A DNA stretch of 64,000 nt. Origin: Methylocystis sp. Sn-Cys. GTDB lineage: Bacteria > Pseudomonadota > Alphaproteobacteria > Rhizobiales > Beijerinckiaceae. The DNA lies in contig NZ_JAERVJ010000002.1 of NCBI RefSeq assembly GCF_016745395.1, positions 1 to 64,000 of the forward strand, given 5' to 3'. A program made the position numbers and the translations under genes. This document shows, one piece after another, positions 44,127-57,648 of this stretch (position 1 is its first letter; each line of letters begins with the position of its first letter). The notes under the pieces were generated by a model. It saw nothing but the letters and a program-made list of their open reading frames with translations, did not search any database and was not told the origin of the DNA.

Positions 44127-44592
44127 GCACACTTTTCCTTAAACCGTCGCCCCCTCACGCTTACCATCTTCTCCGGGATTGCGGCGAGCCTTGGACGCGC
44201 AACATTAATTGCCGGTAAGAACGGCGCTCGCGGGAGGCGGTTGCTTGTCACCGGAGCATAAATCTGGCAAAAATTACGGGCGTCGATATGTCAGTGCTGC
44301 TGACCTTTCGGCGCCGTCGCCCTTCGATAGTCGCCATTTTCCATCGCGCCGCGGTCAGAGCCGGCGGCGCGGGCCGAACGACCGACGATCGAGACGGTTT
44401 GGCGCGCCTCTTGCCTGAGGCGCGGCGGCCTGGCCGAAGGGAAGGCGCAAGAAAGCGCGCGCAAGCAGGCGCTGGAGAGGGAGCAAGCGCGCTTCTATCC
44501 ACCGCGAACTTGCTCTATGCAGTTTTTGGAAAACGAATGTGACGAGGCGTCGGCCGCAGAAACACGCCGCGCCGCGTCGAGGAGACGCCGCC
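44127..44592. other. Leader and promoter region of gltB, no gene seen
   Basis: About 460 bases between divergent genes with no supported frame. A TTGCTT...CATAAA-like arrangement near 44242-44265 might be a promoter but is weak. The gltB ribosome site, GAGGAG, is at 44578-44583. I found no clear NtrC or sigma-54 site by eye. Confidence 0.4.
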
Positions 44593-49290
<4,698 letters not shown>

Positions 49291-49321
49291 CGAGCCGAGC
49301 CTAAGAGCGGACCTCTAAAAG

Positions 49322-49357
49322 AATGGCGCAGGACGATGAGTCCCGCGCCATTTTCTT
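49322..49357 (+). terminator. Intrinsic terminator after gltB
   Basis: Perfect 8-bp stem (AATGGCGC 49322-49329 with GCGCCATT 49345-49352), 15-base loop, then TTCTTT. It lies 32 bp past the gltB stop and implies that gltD, 0.9 kb further on, is transcribed separately or by read-through. Confidence 0.7.
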
Positions 49358-49382
49358 TGGGCTACTGCGATAAGCGCGGCGG

Positions 49383-49784
49383 TCATGAAAAGGGGTTCAC
49401 AACCCTCAACCCGCCAATCTGATGGCCGTTGTGCATGTCTTCCGAGTAGAGTGTGCGGCAGCCGGCGAGCTGCGCCGCTGCGACGATCATGGCGTCGTAG
49501 ACAGCGAAATTGTGCTGGCGTGCAAGGGCGACGCCGAGCTCATGTGTTTCGAGCGTCAATGCGACGACATTGAGCGTCTCTCTAAATGTTGAGACGCTCC
49601 TTTCCAGCGTCTCCCACGGGGTGCGGCTTTTCCTGCGAGAAACGGCAATGAATTCGTTCAACACCTGGACGCTCACCACGGCGCCGCGCGCCAGCAATTC
49701 CTTCGAGCGTCCCGACCGCTCCTTGTCCTCCGAAACAGCATAGACGAGGATATTCGTGTCCAAAAAGACGTCACTTCTCCTCAT
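49383..49784 (-). CDS. VapC-type PIN-domain toxin
   Basis: A 133-residue PIN-domain ribonuclease. Metal-binding acids: Asp in SDVFLDTNILVYAVSEDKER, Glu in VLNEFIAVSRRKS, Asp in NFAVYDAMIVAAAQLAGC and the last acid pair in TLYSEDMHNG. Start ATG at 49784, overlapping the antitoxin gene by 14 bases. A longer upstream frame is only the antitoxin region in another frame. It stands between gltB and gltD, on the opposite strand. Confidence 0.87.
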   Translation of the reverse strand: MRRSDVFLDTNILVYAVSEDKERSGRSKELLARGAVVSVQVLNEFIAVSRRKSRTPWETLERSVSTFRETLNVVALTLETHELGVALARQHNFAVYDAMIVAAAQLAGCRTLYSEDMHNGHQIGGLRVVNPFS

Positions 49785-49986
49785 AGGCGTCGTCACGCTT
49801 GAATCGGTAGTCGGCAGGGAAGATTTTCGGAAGCGCGTCGAGCTTTTCGATTTGCGCCAACAAAGCGCCGGCCTCGGTGCGCTGCACGTCGAGCGACACC
49901 TCATCCCCTTCCTTCAAACCGAGTTCCTCAACCAATTTGGCTGGAAGCCGCACCGCCAGGCTGTTGCCCCATCTTGAGATGCGCAT
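49771..49986 (-). CDS. AbrB/MazE-type antitoxin of the PIN toxin
   Basis: A 71-residue swapped-hairpin AbrB-fold protein: MRISRWGNSLAVRLPAKLVE and ELGLKEGDEVSLDVQ form the DNA-binding domain. The C-terminal tail (LPKIFPADYRFKRDDAYEEK) should bind the toxin. SD GGAGGCGCA lies before the ATG. It probably represses its own promoter in the gap 49987-50206. Confidence 0.87.
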   Translation of the reverse strand: MRISRWGNSLAVRLPAKLVEELGLKEGDEVSLDVQRTEAGALLAQIEKLDALPKIFPADYRFKRDDAYEEK

Positions 49987-50206
49987 TTGCGCCTCCGGAT
50001 ATCCATTTTGCAGGACGTATATCTAGGCGCTTTCTTGCTTAGGTTCAATTTGGGAGCCGGACTCGCTTGACGGGGCCCAAGCGAAAGCGTTTAGAACTCC
50101 TCACGAAATCACGCAGTGGGCTGAGCAGACGGCGGACTGGCGGAATTCGAGCTTGATCCGGCTGGTTTCGACCATCCGGAGCCCGATGCGAAAGGTGGGA
50201 TGCGAT

Positions 50207-51625
50207 ATGGGCAAGGTCACGGGCTTTCTCGAAATCGACCGGCAGGACCGCAAATATAAGCCGGCGGCCGATCGCATTCGTCACTATGACGAGTTCGTGA
50301 TCCCGCTCTCTGAAGAGGCGACCAAAAGCCAGGCCGCACGCTGCATGGATTGCGGCATCCCGTTCTGCCACAATGGCTGCCCGGTCAATAACCAGATCCC
50401 CGACTGGAACGACCTCGTCTATCACGGCGAGTGGAAGCGCGCGCTCGCCAATCTCCACTCGACCAATAACTTCCCCGAGTTTACCGGCCGCATCTGCCCC
50501 GCGCCCTGCGAGGCCTCCTGCACGCTGAACCTTCAGGACCAGCCCGTCACCATCAAGACGATCGAATGCGCGATCGTCGACCGCGGCTTCGAGCAGGGCT
50601 GGGTCGTTCCCGAGCCGCCCAAGCGCAAGACCGGGCGGCGGGTCGCCGTCGTCGGCTCGGGCCCCGCGGGTCTCGCCGCTGCGCAGCAGCTCGCACGCGC
50701 CGGCCACGACGTCCATCTCTACGAAAAGAACGCCAAGGCCGGCGGTCTGCTGCGCTACGGCATTCCCGACTTCAAGATGGAAAAGCATCTGATCGACCGC
50801 CGCGTCGCGCAGATGGAGGCGGAGGGCGTCGTCTTCCATTATGGCGTCAACGTCGGCGTGGACATGAACGTCCGCGACCTCGTGGCCAGCCATGACGCGG
50901 TAATTCTGGCCGGCGGCGCCGAGCAGCCGCGCGAGCTGCCGATCCCCGGGCGCGAGCTGCGCGGCGTGCATGTCGCCATGGATTTCCTGGCTCAGCAGAA
51001 CCGCCGCGTCGCTGGCGAGCCGCTCACGACCAACGAGCCGATCTTCGCGACCGGCAAGCATGTCGTCGTCATCGGCGGCGGCGATACGGGCTCGGACTGC
51101 ATCGGCACCTCGGTGCGCCATGGCGCGCTGTCGGTGACGCAGCTCGAAATCATGCCCAAGCCGCCGGAGAAGGAAAATAAGCTCCTGACCTGGCCGGACT
51201 GGCCGCTGAAGATGCGCACCTCCTCCTCGCATGAGGAGGGCTCGGCGCGCGAGTTCTCCGTGCTGACCAAGGAGTTCATCGGCGAGGGCGGCGCGGTCGA
51301 GGGGCTGCGCTGCGTGCGGGTCGACGGCAAGATGCAGGAGATTCCCGACAGCGCCTTCACGATCAAGGCTGATCTGGTGCTGCTCGCCATGGGCTTCGTC
51401 TCGCCGATCAAGGAAGGGCTCCTCGAACAAAGCGGCGTCGATCTCGACGCGCGCGGCAATGTGGCGGCGGATACGCGCGCCTATAAGACATCGCGCGAAA
51501 AAGTATTCGCGTGCGGGGACATGCGGCGCGGTCAATCGCTCGTGGTGTGGGCTATTCGCGAGGGGCGCCAATGCGCCCATGCGGTCGACCTGCATTTGAT
51601 GGGCGAAACAAATCTGCCAAGGTGA
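50207..51625 (+). CDS. gltD: Glutamate synthase (NADPH) small subunit
   Basis: A 472-residue iron-sulfur flavoprotein that feeds electrons from NADPH to GltB. The N-terminal 4Fe-4S region has [20 protein letters not shown] and [15 protein letters not shown] is bound by [25 protein letters not shown] by [20 protein letters not shown]-terminal FAD motif is [20 protein letters not shown]. Start [20 protein letters not shown] is family-typical; GTG/ATG codons further upstream are unlikely. A small membrane protein gene follows six bases downstream. Confidence 0.96.
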   Translation: MGKVTGFLEIDRQDRKYKPAADRIRHYDEFVIPLSEEATKSQAARCMDCGIPFCHNGCPVNNQIPDWNDLVYHGEWKRALANLHSTNNFPEFTGRICPAPCEASCTLNLQDQPVTIKTIECAIVDRGFEQGWVVPEPPKRKTGRRVAVVGSGPAGLAAAQQLARAGHDVHLYEKNAKAGGLLRYGIPDFKMEKHLIDRRVAQMEAEGVVFHYGVNVGVDMNVRDLVASHDAVILAGGAEQPRELPIPGRELRGVHVAMDFLAQQNRRVAGEPLTTNEPIFATGKHVVVIGGGDTGSDCIGTSVRHGALSVTQLEIMPKPPEKENKLLTWPDWPLKMRTSSSHEEGSAREFSVLTKEFIGEGGAVEGLRCVRVDGKMQEIPDSAFTIKADLVLLAMGFVSPIKEGLLEQSGVDLDARGNVAADTRAYKTSREKVFACGDMRRGQSLVVWAIREGRQCAHAVDLHLMGETNLPR

Positions 51626-51631
51626 GAAAAA

Positions 51632-51841
51632 ATGGTCAGCGAAAAATTGAACCTTTGGTACTGCGACACATTCGTCACCCAGCCGTGGCAGTTCTTCTTT
51701 CTGGTCCTGCCGCTGGCGGGCGCCTTTCTCTACGGGCGTGATCAGAAGAAAATCGCCTGGATTTTGATCGCGGCCTGGGTCGTCATTCAAATCACCTTGT
51801 CGGGGCTGACCAATTTCGTCTTCGACTGCAATATGGAATAA
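51632..51841 (+). CDS. Two-helix small membrane protein downstream of gltD, unknown
   Basis: A 69-residue protein with two hydrophobic helices (about 20-35, FFFLVLPLAGAFLYG, and 42-62, IAWILIAAWVVIQITLSGLT) separated by RDQKK. It starts six bases after the gltD stop and is followed by a terminator, so it is probably the last gene of the gltD transcript. I know no family or role. Confidence 0.6.
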   Translation: MVSEKLNLWYCDTFVTQPWQFFFLVLPLAGAFLYGRDQKKIAWILIAAWVVIQITLSGLTNFVFDCNME

Positions 51842-51867
51842 GCGTCCAGCCAGACGACAGTCAAAAA

Positions 51868-51896
51868 AAGCCCCGGATTTCCGGGGCTTTTGTTGT
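51868..51896 (+). terminator. Intrinsic terminator after gltD and the small membrane protein
   Basis: Perfect 8-bp stem (AGCCCCGG 51869-51876 with CCGGGGCT 51881-51888), ATTT loop, then TTTTGTTG. An A run on the left arm side suggests some activity in the other direction too. Confidence 0.9.
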
Positions 51897-51918
51897 TTCG
51901 GCGGAGAAATAAATCATA

Positions 51919-52181
51919 TCATTTCCGGTTGAATAGCTCGCGTGGGGGTCTTGTCATTCCCGTCGGGCCGAAGGCCCGACCGGGAATCCAGAGCCGCAAA
52001 AGCGCTGGTTTTGCCCAGAGCCCGTCATTGCGAGCGAAGCGAAGCAATCCAGGGCGGCGATGCGGCCCTGGATTGCTTCGTCGGCTCCGCCTCCTCGCAA
52101 ATGACGGCGGTGAGCCCCTGTGTGTCCAAACGGCGCGAGCGTCGAGAATGACGCCGACCCAATCAAGCGGATCTCGTATCA
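51919..52181. repeat. Composite repeat, family A head plus family B, copy 2
   Basis: Starts with the family A head (CATTTCCGGTTGAATAGCTC, then GTCATTCCCGTCGGGCCGAA). It switches after AAGCGCTGGTTTTGCC to family B (GTCATTGCGAGCGAAGCGAA ... CTCGCAAATGACGGCGGTGA) and ends with GCGGATCTCGTATCA. The last bases contain the TGA stop (minus strand) of the L,D-transpeptidase gene. The other composite copy is at 15272-15472. Confidence 0.88.
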
Positions 52182-52841
52182 CAGCACCACGACATTCGTC
52201 CCGATCTTCACGCGGCTGAAAAGGTCGGTGACGTCGTCATTGGTCATACGGATGCAGCCGGAGGAGACGGCCTGTCCGATGGTCCAGGGCTCGTTCGAGC
52301 CGTGGATGCGGAACATCGTGTCCTTGGCGCCCGAGTAGAGATACATGGCGCGCGCGCCGAGGGGGTTCTCTTCGCCGCCGGCCATGTGGCGCGGCAGATC
52401 GGGACGGCGCTTCAGCATTTCCTTCGGCGGCGTCCAGCCAGGCCAGGTTTCCTTACGGCCGACGCGGACGCGCCCCTTCCAGGTAAATCCTTCACGGCCC
52501 ACACCGATCCCGTAGCGCACCGCTTGTCCATCGGCGAGCGAGAGATAGAGGTAGCGGTTTTCCGTATCGACGGTGATCGTGCCGGGGCGTTCCTTCGTCG
52601 GGTCGGAGACCATCTCGCGCGTTACGGTGGGATAGTCCCGCTGCACGCGCATGTCGTCCTGCTGCTCGTAGGAGGCCTGTTGGCGGCCGTAAGAGGCATC
52701 CTCGTTTCCAGCCGCGGTGGGACTCGGTTCTTCAAAAAGCGCCAGGAAACTACGGTCTTGCGCCGAGGCTTCTGTTGAGAAGGCGCCGGCAGTCAGCATG
52801 AAGGCCGCGGCGGCGAGAGGCCGGAAATCGAAAAGATGCAT
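52179..52841 (-). CDS. L,D-transpeptidase (YkuD domain)
   Basis: A 220-residue periplasmic enzyme that makes 3-3 peptidoglycan cross-links or attaches proteins to peptidoglycan. Signal peptide to about residue 27 (TEASAQ). YkuD domain from GTITVDTENRYLYLSLADGQ to the active-site motif IHGSNEPWTIGQAVSSGCIRM (quoted here as HGSNEP...SSGCIRM, with catalytic His and Cys). The stop lies at the edge of a dispersed repeat. The gap 52842-52986 holds nothing recognised. Confidence 0.9.
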   Translation of the reverse strand: MHLFDFRPLAAAAFMLTAGAFSTEASAQDRSFLALFEEPSPTAAGNEDASYGRQQASYEQQDDMRVQRDYPTVTREMVSDPTKERPGTITVDTENRYLYLSLADGQAVRYGIGVGREGFTWKGRVRVGRKETWPGWTPPKEMLKRRPDLPRHMAGGEENPLGARAMYLYSGAKDTMFRIHGSNEPWTIGQAVSSGCIRMTNDDVTDLFSRVKIGTNVVVL

Positions 52842-52986
52842 TTGAATAGCTCCCCAGACTTATCTGGGCAGGAAAATGCCGGAGCCTGGCAAAGCGTTCC
52901 ATATGCCTGCGCACATTGGCCGATAGGGTAAAATTTCCTTCAAAAAATCGAAATCGCGCTCGATCGCGTAAAAGCGCAATCGAGCG

Positions 52987-54297
52987 TCAGGGTGCAGCAG
53001 GCTTCCATGAATAATCGTCCGCTCGATTGGGGCGCGGCGGTTGATCGCCGCCCTCGACGAATACATGCCGCGCGAGCGCCTGCGCGTCGGCGCCGGCGGG
53101 CGCCGGGGCAGGCGCGCGTCGCGCCAGTTCCGGCGCCCCGGCCGGAGCCGGCGCGCCAGTCAAAGTCTGGACAGGTCCGATGGCGGGGCGCTCGGGAAGC
53201 GCCGGGGCCTCGCTCGAGAGAGGCTTTTCGGGCGAGCGGAAAATGAGCGGGGCCGAGGGGGCGGCCGCCGACGCGGGCGGCTGCGCTTTTGCCGCCGGCG
53301 CGTCAGGAGCGGCTTCCAGTTCCGGCTGCTTGCGCTCGTCGTAAAGCTTCTTGATTTCAGTGGCGACGAAATGCGCGACGCTGAGCGCGCCGGCCTCGGT
53401 GAAATGCACGCCGTCCGCCGTGCGCAGCTTGACGATCTGCCCGTTGATGTCGGGGCCGAAGGCGTTGAACCGGCCGCGCTCGTCAGCGAGCGCTTCCCAA
53501 AGATCGACGTAAATCCCGTCGTTCTTGGCGACCTCCTCCCGAAAGAGATCGTTGAGCTTTCCCATGTCGGCGGAAAAGCTCTCGTTCTTCATCATCGGCA
53601 GGCCGACCCAGACCACCGGAATTTTCTTTTCCCGGAACGGCGCCATCACCGCGTCAATGCGGGCGGCGTAGGTCTCGCGCCAACGCGGAGAGAAGGGCTC
53701 GTCGCTCTGCGCGCCCTCGCGTAGCGACTGCCTGTCATTCGAGCCGATCATCATCACGGCGACGTCGATCTTCTGCGACCCGTTGGCGATGTCTTTCGCC
53801 GCCTTCGGCCAGTCGTAGAAATCGCTGCGCACGAGGCCCGAGCTTTCCTTGCCCTTGCGCAATATTCCGATCTCGGGCTTGTCGGCGAACGTCTCCTCCA
53901 GGCCATTCGCGAGCAATATGCCCAGCGTATCGCCCATCACGGCGACGAAATAAGTCGCCGCGACCTCGGGCGTCTCGCGCTTTGCCGCTTCGCCCGCGCC
54001 CGGCGACGGCTCGCTGCGCTTCACGGCGCGTTTCGGCGTGGAGCGCGCCGCCTCGCCGCCGCGCCAATAGGTCGGCGGCCGATTTTCCTGGTGCGGCATG
54101 ATCCGGCGCACGCGCGGCTCGTCGGCGGGGCGCTGAACCGGCGCGCGCTTGAAGCCGAACAGGCCGCCGAAGAAATCGGAAAAGGGGTCCTGCGCCACGG
54201 CGGCTTCCGGGCCTGCGAGGAGCGCGGCGAGCGCTATCAGAGCGAGCGCCAGCGCGCGGCGCAGCGTGACGGGACGAGCGTTGCGGGCGTCAACCAT
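52987..54297 (-). CDS. DUF459-family SGNH-like secreted protein
   Basis: A 436-residue protein. Signal peptide to about residue 36 (PEAAVAQ), basic Pro-rich linker, DUF459 domain (about 110-320: VMGDTLGILLANGLEETFAD, MMIGSNDRQSLREG, IPVVWVGLPMMKNESFSADM, ADGVHFTEAGALSVAHFVAT) and a long Pro/Ala-rich tail. SGNH enzymes use Ser in GDS; here the motif reads GDT, while the GSND and DGVH blocks are kept. It may have Thr as nucleophile or be inactive. DUF459 proteins are thought to modify cell envelope sugars. Start at 54297; divergent from the next gene. Confidence 0.82.
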   Translation of the reverse strand: MVDARNARPVTLRRALALALIALAALLAGPEAAVAQDPFSDFFGGLFGFKRAPVQRPADEPRVRRIMPHQENRPPTYWRGGEAARSTPKRAVKRSEPSPGAGEAAKRETPEVAATYFVAVMGDTLGILLANGLEETFADKPEIGILRKGKESSGLVRSDFYDWPKAAKDIANGSQKIDVAVMMIGSNDRQSLREGAQSDEPFSPRWRETYAARIDAVMAPFREKKIPVVWVGLPMMKNESFSADMGKLNDLFREEVAKNDGIYVDLWEALADERGRFNAFGPDINGQIVKLRTADGVHFTEAGALSVAHFVATEIKKLYDERKQPELEAAPDAPAAKAQPPASAAAPSAPLIFRSPEKPLSSEAPALPERPAIGPVQTLTGAPAPAGAPELARRAPAPAPAGADAQALARHVFVEGGDQPPRPNRADDYSWKPAAP

Positions 54298-54397
54298 GTG
54301 GAAAGTATAAAGGGCTTTTTCGCAGCTTCGCAAATCGCCGCTTGACGCGCCGGCGCGCATTCGCCCCAATTCGGCCGACTCGATCGAGGGGATTCCC

Positions 54398-54859
54398 ATG
54401 ACAGGCTCCGTTTTTCGCCGCGTTGTTTTTCACTTGGCGTTATTTTGCCTCGTCGGCGCTACCTCGGCCTTTGCCGCGCCGCGCGAGCACGACCAGCCGG
54501 CGGAGTTTCGCGTGCCGCCTTACTCGGGGATTTTGCCTTTGTGCTCGGACCCGCTGGTGCTGACGGAAATCACCTCGAGCTTTGGCAGCCGGGAGGCCGA
54601 ATATTGGAATTCCGGCCTCGTGATCGAGGGCTATGAAAGCGCCTCCGAATTTGGCTATCGCACCGATGGTTTGAGCTATATTCCGCGTCGCTACTGCCGC
54701 GCGGAAGCCTATTTCAACGACGGCAAGCGCCGCCGCGTCGTCTACAACATCGGCGAGGATCTGGGCTTCATCGGCATCGGTTCGGGCGTCACCTGGTGCG
54801 TCGAGGGGCTTGACCGCAACCACGCCTTCAGTCCGAATTGCCGCGCGGCCGGACCTTGA
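54398..54859 (+). CDS. Secreted Cys-containing protein, unknown
   Basis: A 153-residue protein with a signal peptide (to about residue 27, ATSAFAA). The mature domain includes LPLCSDPLVLTEITSSFGSR, EAEYWNSGLVIEGYESASEF, SYIPRRYCRAEAYFNDGKRR and GVTWCVEGLDRNHAFSPNCR. Four cysteines are likely to form two disulfides. Conserved in Rhizobiales to my knowledge but without known function. SD AGGGGATT lies before the ATG. The RNase T2 gene follows 37 bp downstream and may be co-transcribed. Confidence 0.75.
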   Translation: MTGSVFRRVVFHLALFCLVGATSAFAAPREHDQPAEFRVPPYSGILPLCSDPLVLTEITSSFGSREAEYWNSGLVIEGYESASEFGYRTDGLSYIPRRYCRAEAYFNDGKRRRVVYNIGEDLGFIGIGSGVTWCVEGLDRNHAFSPNCRAAGP

Positions 54860-54896
54860 GCCCGACCGCTCAACAAAGCGGCTCCGAGGTTTTCCG

Positions 54897-55658
54897 ATGA
54901 CCAGCATTTTTTTGACTGCCGCGCGCGCGGCGGCGTTTTTCTCTGCTTTCCTCTTTCTGGCGCCCGCGAGCGCCAAGGACGACGATTGTATCCTTGACCA
55001 TTGCGCCGATCGGCTTCCGCCGAAGCCGCAAGACGCGACGCCCGCGCCCGCTCCTGAAGCCAAGCGCGACGCCGGTTTCCGCGGCGGCGCGCCCTCCAAG
55101 GATTTTGATTTCTACGTGCTCGCCTTGAGCTGGTCGCCCGGCTTCTGCGACAGCGTCGGCGGCTCGCATGATCAATGCGAGCCGGGGAAGGGGCTGGGCT
55201 TCGTCGTGCATGGGCTGTGGCCGCAATATGAGCACGGCTTCCCCAGCGACTGTGACGGTCCGCGCACGCCCTCCCGCATCGCTCTGCAGCGCGCCGACGG
55301 GCTCTTCCCCGACGAGCGCCTCGCGCGCTACGAATGGCGCAAGCACGGAACCTGCAGCGGCAAGAGCCCGAGCGACTATTTCGGCGATGTCGCCCGCGCA
55401 CGAGAGGCGGTGACGATCCCTGCGGCTTTCGTGAGGCCCAAGGGCGATCAGACCTTCACGCCCATCGATGTCGAGCGCGCCTTCTACGACGCCAATCCGC
55501 GGCTGCGGCCGGGCATGATGGCGGTCTCCTGCCGTCGCAATGTCTTCGAGGAAGTGCGCATCTGCCTGTCGAAGGACTTGCGCGAGTTCCGAGCCTGTCC
55601 CGAGGTCGTGCAGCACGGCTGCCGCCAGCGCGAGATTTCCGTGCCGGCGCCCTTGTGA
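54897..55658 (+). CDS. Secreted ribonuclease T2 family protein
   Basis: A 253-residue protein with a signal peptide (to about residue 26, PASA). The two T2 active-site blocks are present: CAS I in GFVVHGLWPQYEHGFPSDC (His) and CAS II in ARYEWRKHGTCSGKSPSDYF (Glu, Lys and His). Eight cysteines suit a disulfide-rich periplasmic or secreted enzyme like E. coli RNase I. It cuts RNA without strict sequence specificity. The start at 54897 puts the signal peptide at the N-terminus. Confidence 0.9.
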   Translation: MTSIFLTAARAAAFFSAFLFLAPASAKDDDCILDHCADRLPPKPQDATPAPAPEAKRDAGFRGGAPSKDFDFYVLALSWSPGFCDSVGGSHDQCEPGKGLGFVVHGLWPQYEHGFPSDCDGPRTPSRIALQRADGLFPDERLARYEWRKHGTCSGKSPSDYFGDVARAREAVTIPAAFVRPKGDQTFTPIDVERAFYDANPRLRPGMMAVSCRRNVFEEVRICLSKDLREFRACPEVVQHGCRQREISVPAPL

Positions 55659-55700
55659 ATGTCATTCCCGCGAAAGCGGGAATCCAGGGCAGACATGACG
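55659..55700. repeat. Short REP-like palindrome
   Basis: GTCATTCCCGCGAAAGCGGG followed by AATCCAGGGC: CATTCCCGC and GCGGGAATC pair over GAAA. It sits right after the RNase T2 stop. It resembles the head of family A but is short and may belong to another genome-wide family. Without T run, so probably not a terminator. Confidence 0.6.
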
Positions 55701-55759
55701 AGCGCGCGGAACGACATCGGCGCGCTTGCGGCTCGGCGGCAACCGGCCGATAGAACGGC

Positions 55760-56605
55760 ATGAACTATCGCCACGGTTTCCACGCCGGCAACTTCGCCGA
55801 CGTCTTCAAGCATGCGCTGCTTGCGCGCCTGCTCGCCTATCTCTTGCGCAAGGACGCGCCGTTCCGCGTCATCGACACCCATGCGGGGGAGGGCGCCTAT
55901 GACCTCGCCGCCGACGAGGCCGAGCGCACGCTGGAATGGCGCGGCGGAATCGGTCGCCTCGCCGATCTCTCCAGCGCGGACGATGAGACGCGCGCGCTTC
56001 TCGCGCCCTATCTCGATTGCGTCGGCGTCTTCGACGCCGAGGGGCGGCCGGGGCTCTATCCCGGCTCGCCGCTCATCGCCGCGCGGATGATGCGCGATCA
56101 GGACCGCGCCATTTTTTGCGAGTTGCGCCCCGACGCTTTCGAGGCGCTGCGCTATCGCTTCGGACGCGACGCGCGGGTGAAGGCGATCCATATCGACGGC
56201 TACACCGGGCTCAGCGCCTATGTGCCGCCCAAGGAGAAGCGCGGCCTCGTGCTGATCGATCCACCCTTCGAGCGGACGGATGAATTCGACGCGATGTTCT
56301 CAGCCTTTCTGCGCGCCTATCGCAAGTGGCCGAATGGCGTTTACGCGCTCTGGCATCCGTCGAAGGACGCCATTGCAGAGCGCGCATTTCTTGGTCGCTT
56401 CGCGCGCGAGGGCGTGAAACGCACGCTGCGCCTGTCGTTCGCGGTTGCGCGTGGGGGCGAAGGTCTGCGGCGGACGGGATTGGTTGTCATCAATCCGCCT
56501 TTCGTTTTCGAAGAGGAGGCGCGGAAAATTCTCGCTTTCCTTGCGTCGAAACTGGCCCAGGCCGAAGGCGCGGGCTTCGAGATCGATCGCCTGACGGGGG
56601 AGTGA
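55760..56605 (+). CDS. rlmJ: 23S rRNA (adenine(2030)-N6)-methyltransferase
   Basis: A 281-residue S-adenosylmethionine enzyme that methylates A2030 of 23S rRNA. It starts with the family-typical MNYRHGFHAGNFADVFKHAL; SAM-binding region FRVIDTHAGEGAYDL; catalytic DPPF in GLVLIDPPFERTDEFDAM; and LRRTGLVVINPPFVFEEEAR near the end. The first Met is fixed by the conserved N-terminus. Confidence 0.95.
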   Translation: MNYRHGFHAGNFADVFKHALLARLLAYLLRKDAPFRVIDTHAGEGAYDLAADEAERTLEWRGGIGRLADLSSADDETRALLAPYLDCVGVFDAEGRPGLYPGSPLIAARMMRDQDRAIFCELRPDAFEALRYRFGRDARVKAIHIDGYTGLSAYVPPKEKRGLVLIDPPFERTDEFDAMFSAFLRAYRKWPNGVYALWHPSKDAIAERAFLGRFAREGVKRTLRLSFAVARGGEGLRRTGLVVINPPFVFEEEARKILAFLASKLAQAEGAGFEIDRLTGE

Positions 56606-56607
56606 CG

Positions 56608-56743
56608 TCATTTCCGGTTGAAAGTTCGCATTGGGGGGGGGCATTCCCGGCGGGCTGAAAGCCCGACCGGGAATCCAGAGCCACAAGAGCGCTGGTTTGC
56701 TCTGGATTCCCGATCGCTCGCTGCGCGAGCGTCGGGAATGACA
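56608..56743 (+). repeat. Dispersed repeat family A, full-length copy
   Basis: It includes the head CATTTCCGGTTGAAAGTTCG, then CATTCCCGGCGGGCTGAAAG, CCCGACCGGGAATCCAGAGC, CACAAGAGCGCTGGTTTGCT and GATTCCCGATCGCTCGCTGC with GCGAGCGTCGGGAATGAC. It has the same order as the copies at 12059 and 51919. The 353-bp gap 56606-56958 shows no gene. Confidence 0.9.
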
Positions 56744-56958
56744 ACGAACCGCGATTTGAGGGCTGAGGTAAATCATTCGCCGGAACGAGGGAGCCTCATC
56801 GCGGGACAAGATGTCGCGCCCAATACATAAGATGAAACGAATTCTCATCTCGATTGTTTACCTGTCGTTGCGAGAGTGTCTCTCGCGAACGGGTCAATCC
56901 GTCATTAGCGCGACCTGTCATCGTTATACTCGGATGCATTATTGTGGAGGCATTTCGT

Positions 56959-57576
56959 ATGTATTCCATGAGCATTCACAAGCGTGGCCCAGCCGAAAAG
57001 ATCGCCCGTTTTTTTATGTGCGCACTCTTCTTCGCGAGTCTCGCCACTCCAGCTAAGGCCGGATTCTTTGAAGAGCTTTTCGGCCTGGGCGGCGCCGATG
57101 AGGCGCGCAGCGCGCCGCGGCCGCAAGCGCGCGTCCAGCACAGCGCCACGCGACGTCATTCCTTCACTTTGCGCTTCGACAATTCTCCAAAAAAGAATGC
57201 GCAAGAGCGCGCTCACGCGATGGAAACCGCCGAAGGCTCTGATTCGACGGGAGCCAGGCTGTCAAAACCCTTATTTTGCGGGGCGGAACCGCTTCAGCCC
57301 GCCGCGGCGGATAAATCCCTTCTGCGCTTGCACGACGCAACCTTGCGGGCGGGCGATAGCATCGTGACGCCAACGGGGATTTTGATATTCCGAGGCCGCA
57401 TCGGCTGCCCGCACAGCGATGAGGATTTTATCGCGCTCGCTGATTCGCGCCTCCCACGGCAAAAACGCGACGCGCTTCTCAGCCTGGAGCGCACATTGCC
57501 TTCCCTCCAGCCGGACGACGGCGCCAAAGCGGAAAAGCTTACCGAGCTAAAAGTAGCCGGGGAGGGCCATCCCTGA
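56959..57576 (+). CDS. Secreted protein, unknown (caspase-free, Cys-paired mature region)
   Basis: A 205-residue protein. Start MYSMSIHKRGPAEKIARFFM at 56959 after GGAGG; signal peptide to about residue 36 (LATPAKAG). The mature part begins FFEELFGLGGADEA and contains a region with two cysteines (KPLFCGAEPLQPA and RGRIGCPHSDEDF) and a helical end. GC and codon use are ordinary. No recognised domain. SD strength suggests real expression. The gene 57649 follows on the same strand. Confidence 0.62.
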   Translation: MYSMSIHKRGPAEKIARFFMCALFFASLATPAKAGFFEELFGLGGADEARSAPRPQARVQHSATRRHSFTLRFDNSPKKNAQERAHAMETAEGSDSTGARLSKPLFCGAEPLQPAAADKSLLRLHDATLRAGDSIVTPTGILIFRGRIGCPHSDEDFIALADSRLPRQKRDALLSLERTLPSLQPDDGAKAEKLTELKVAGEGHP

Positions 57577-57648
57577 CTTCCTTGCGCAGGGGCGCGCGGT
57601 CGGGATAAGGAACGCGCCGACGTTCAGCAAAACGGCGGTGGTCCGCAA

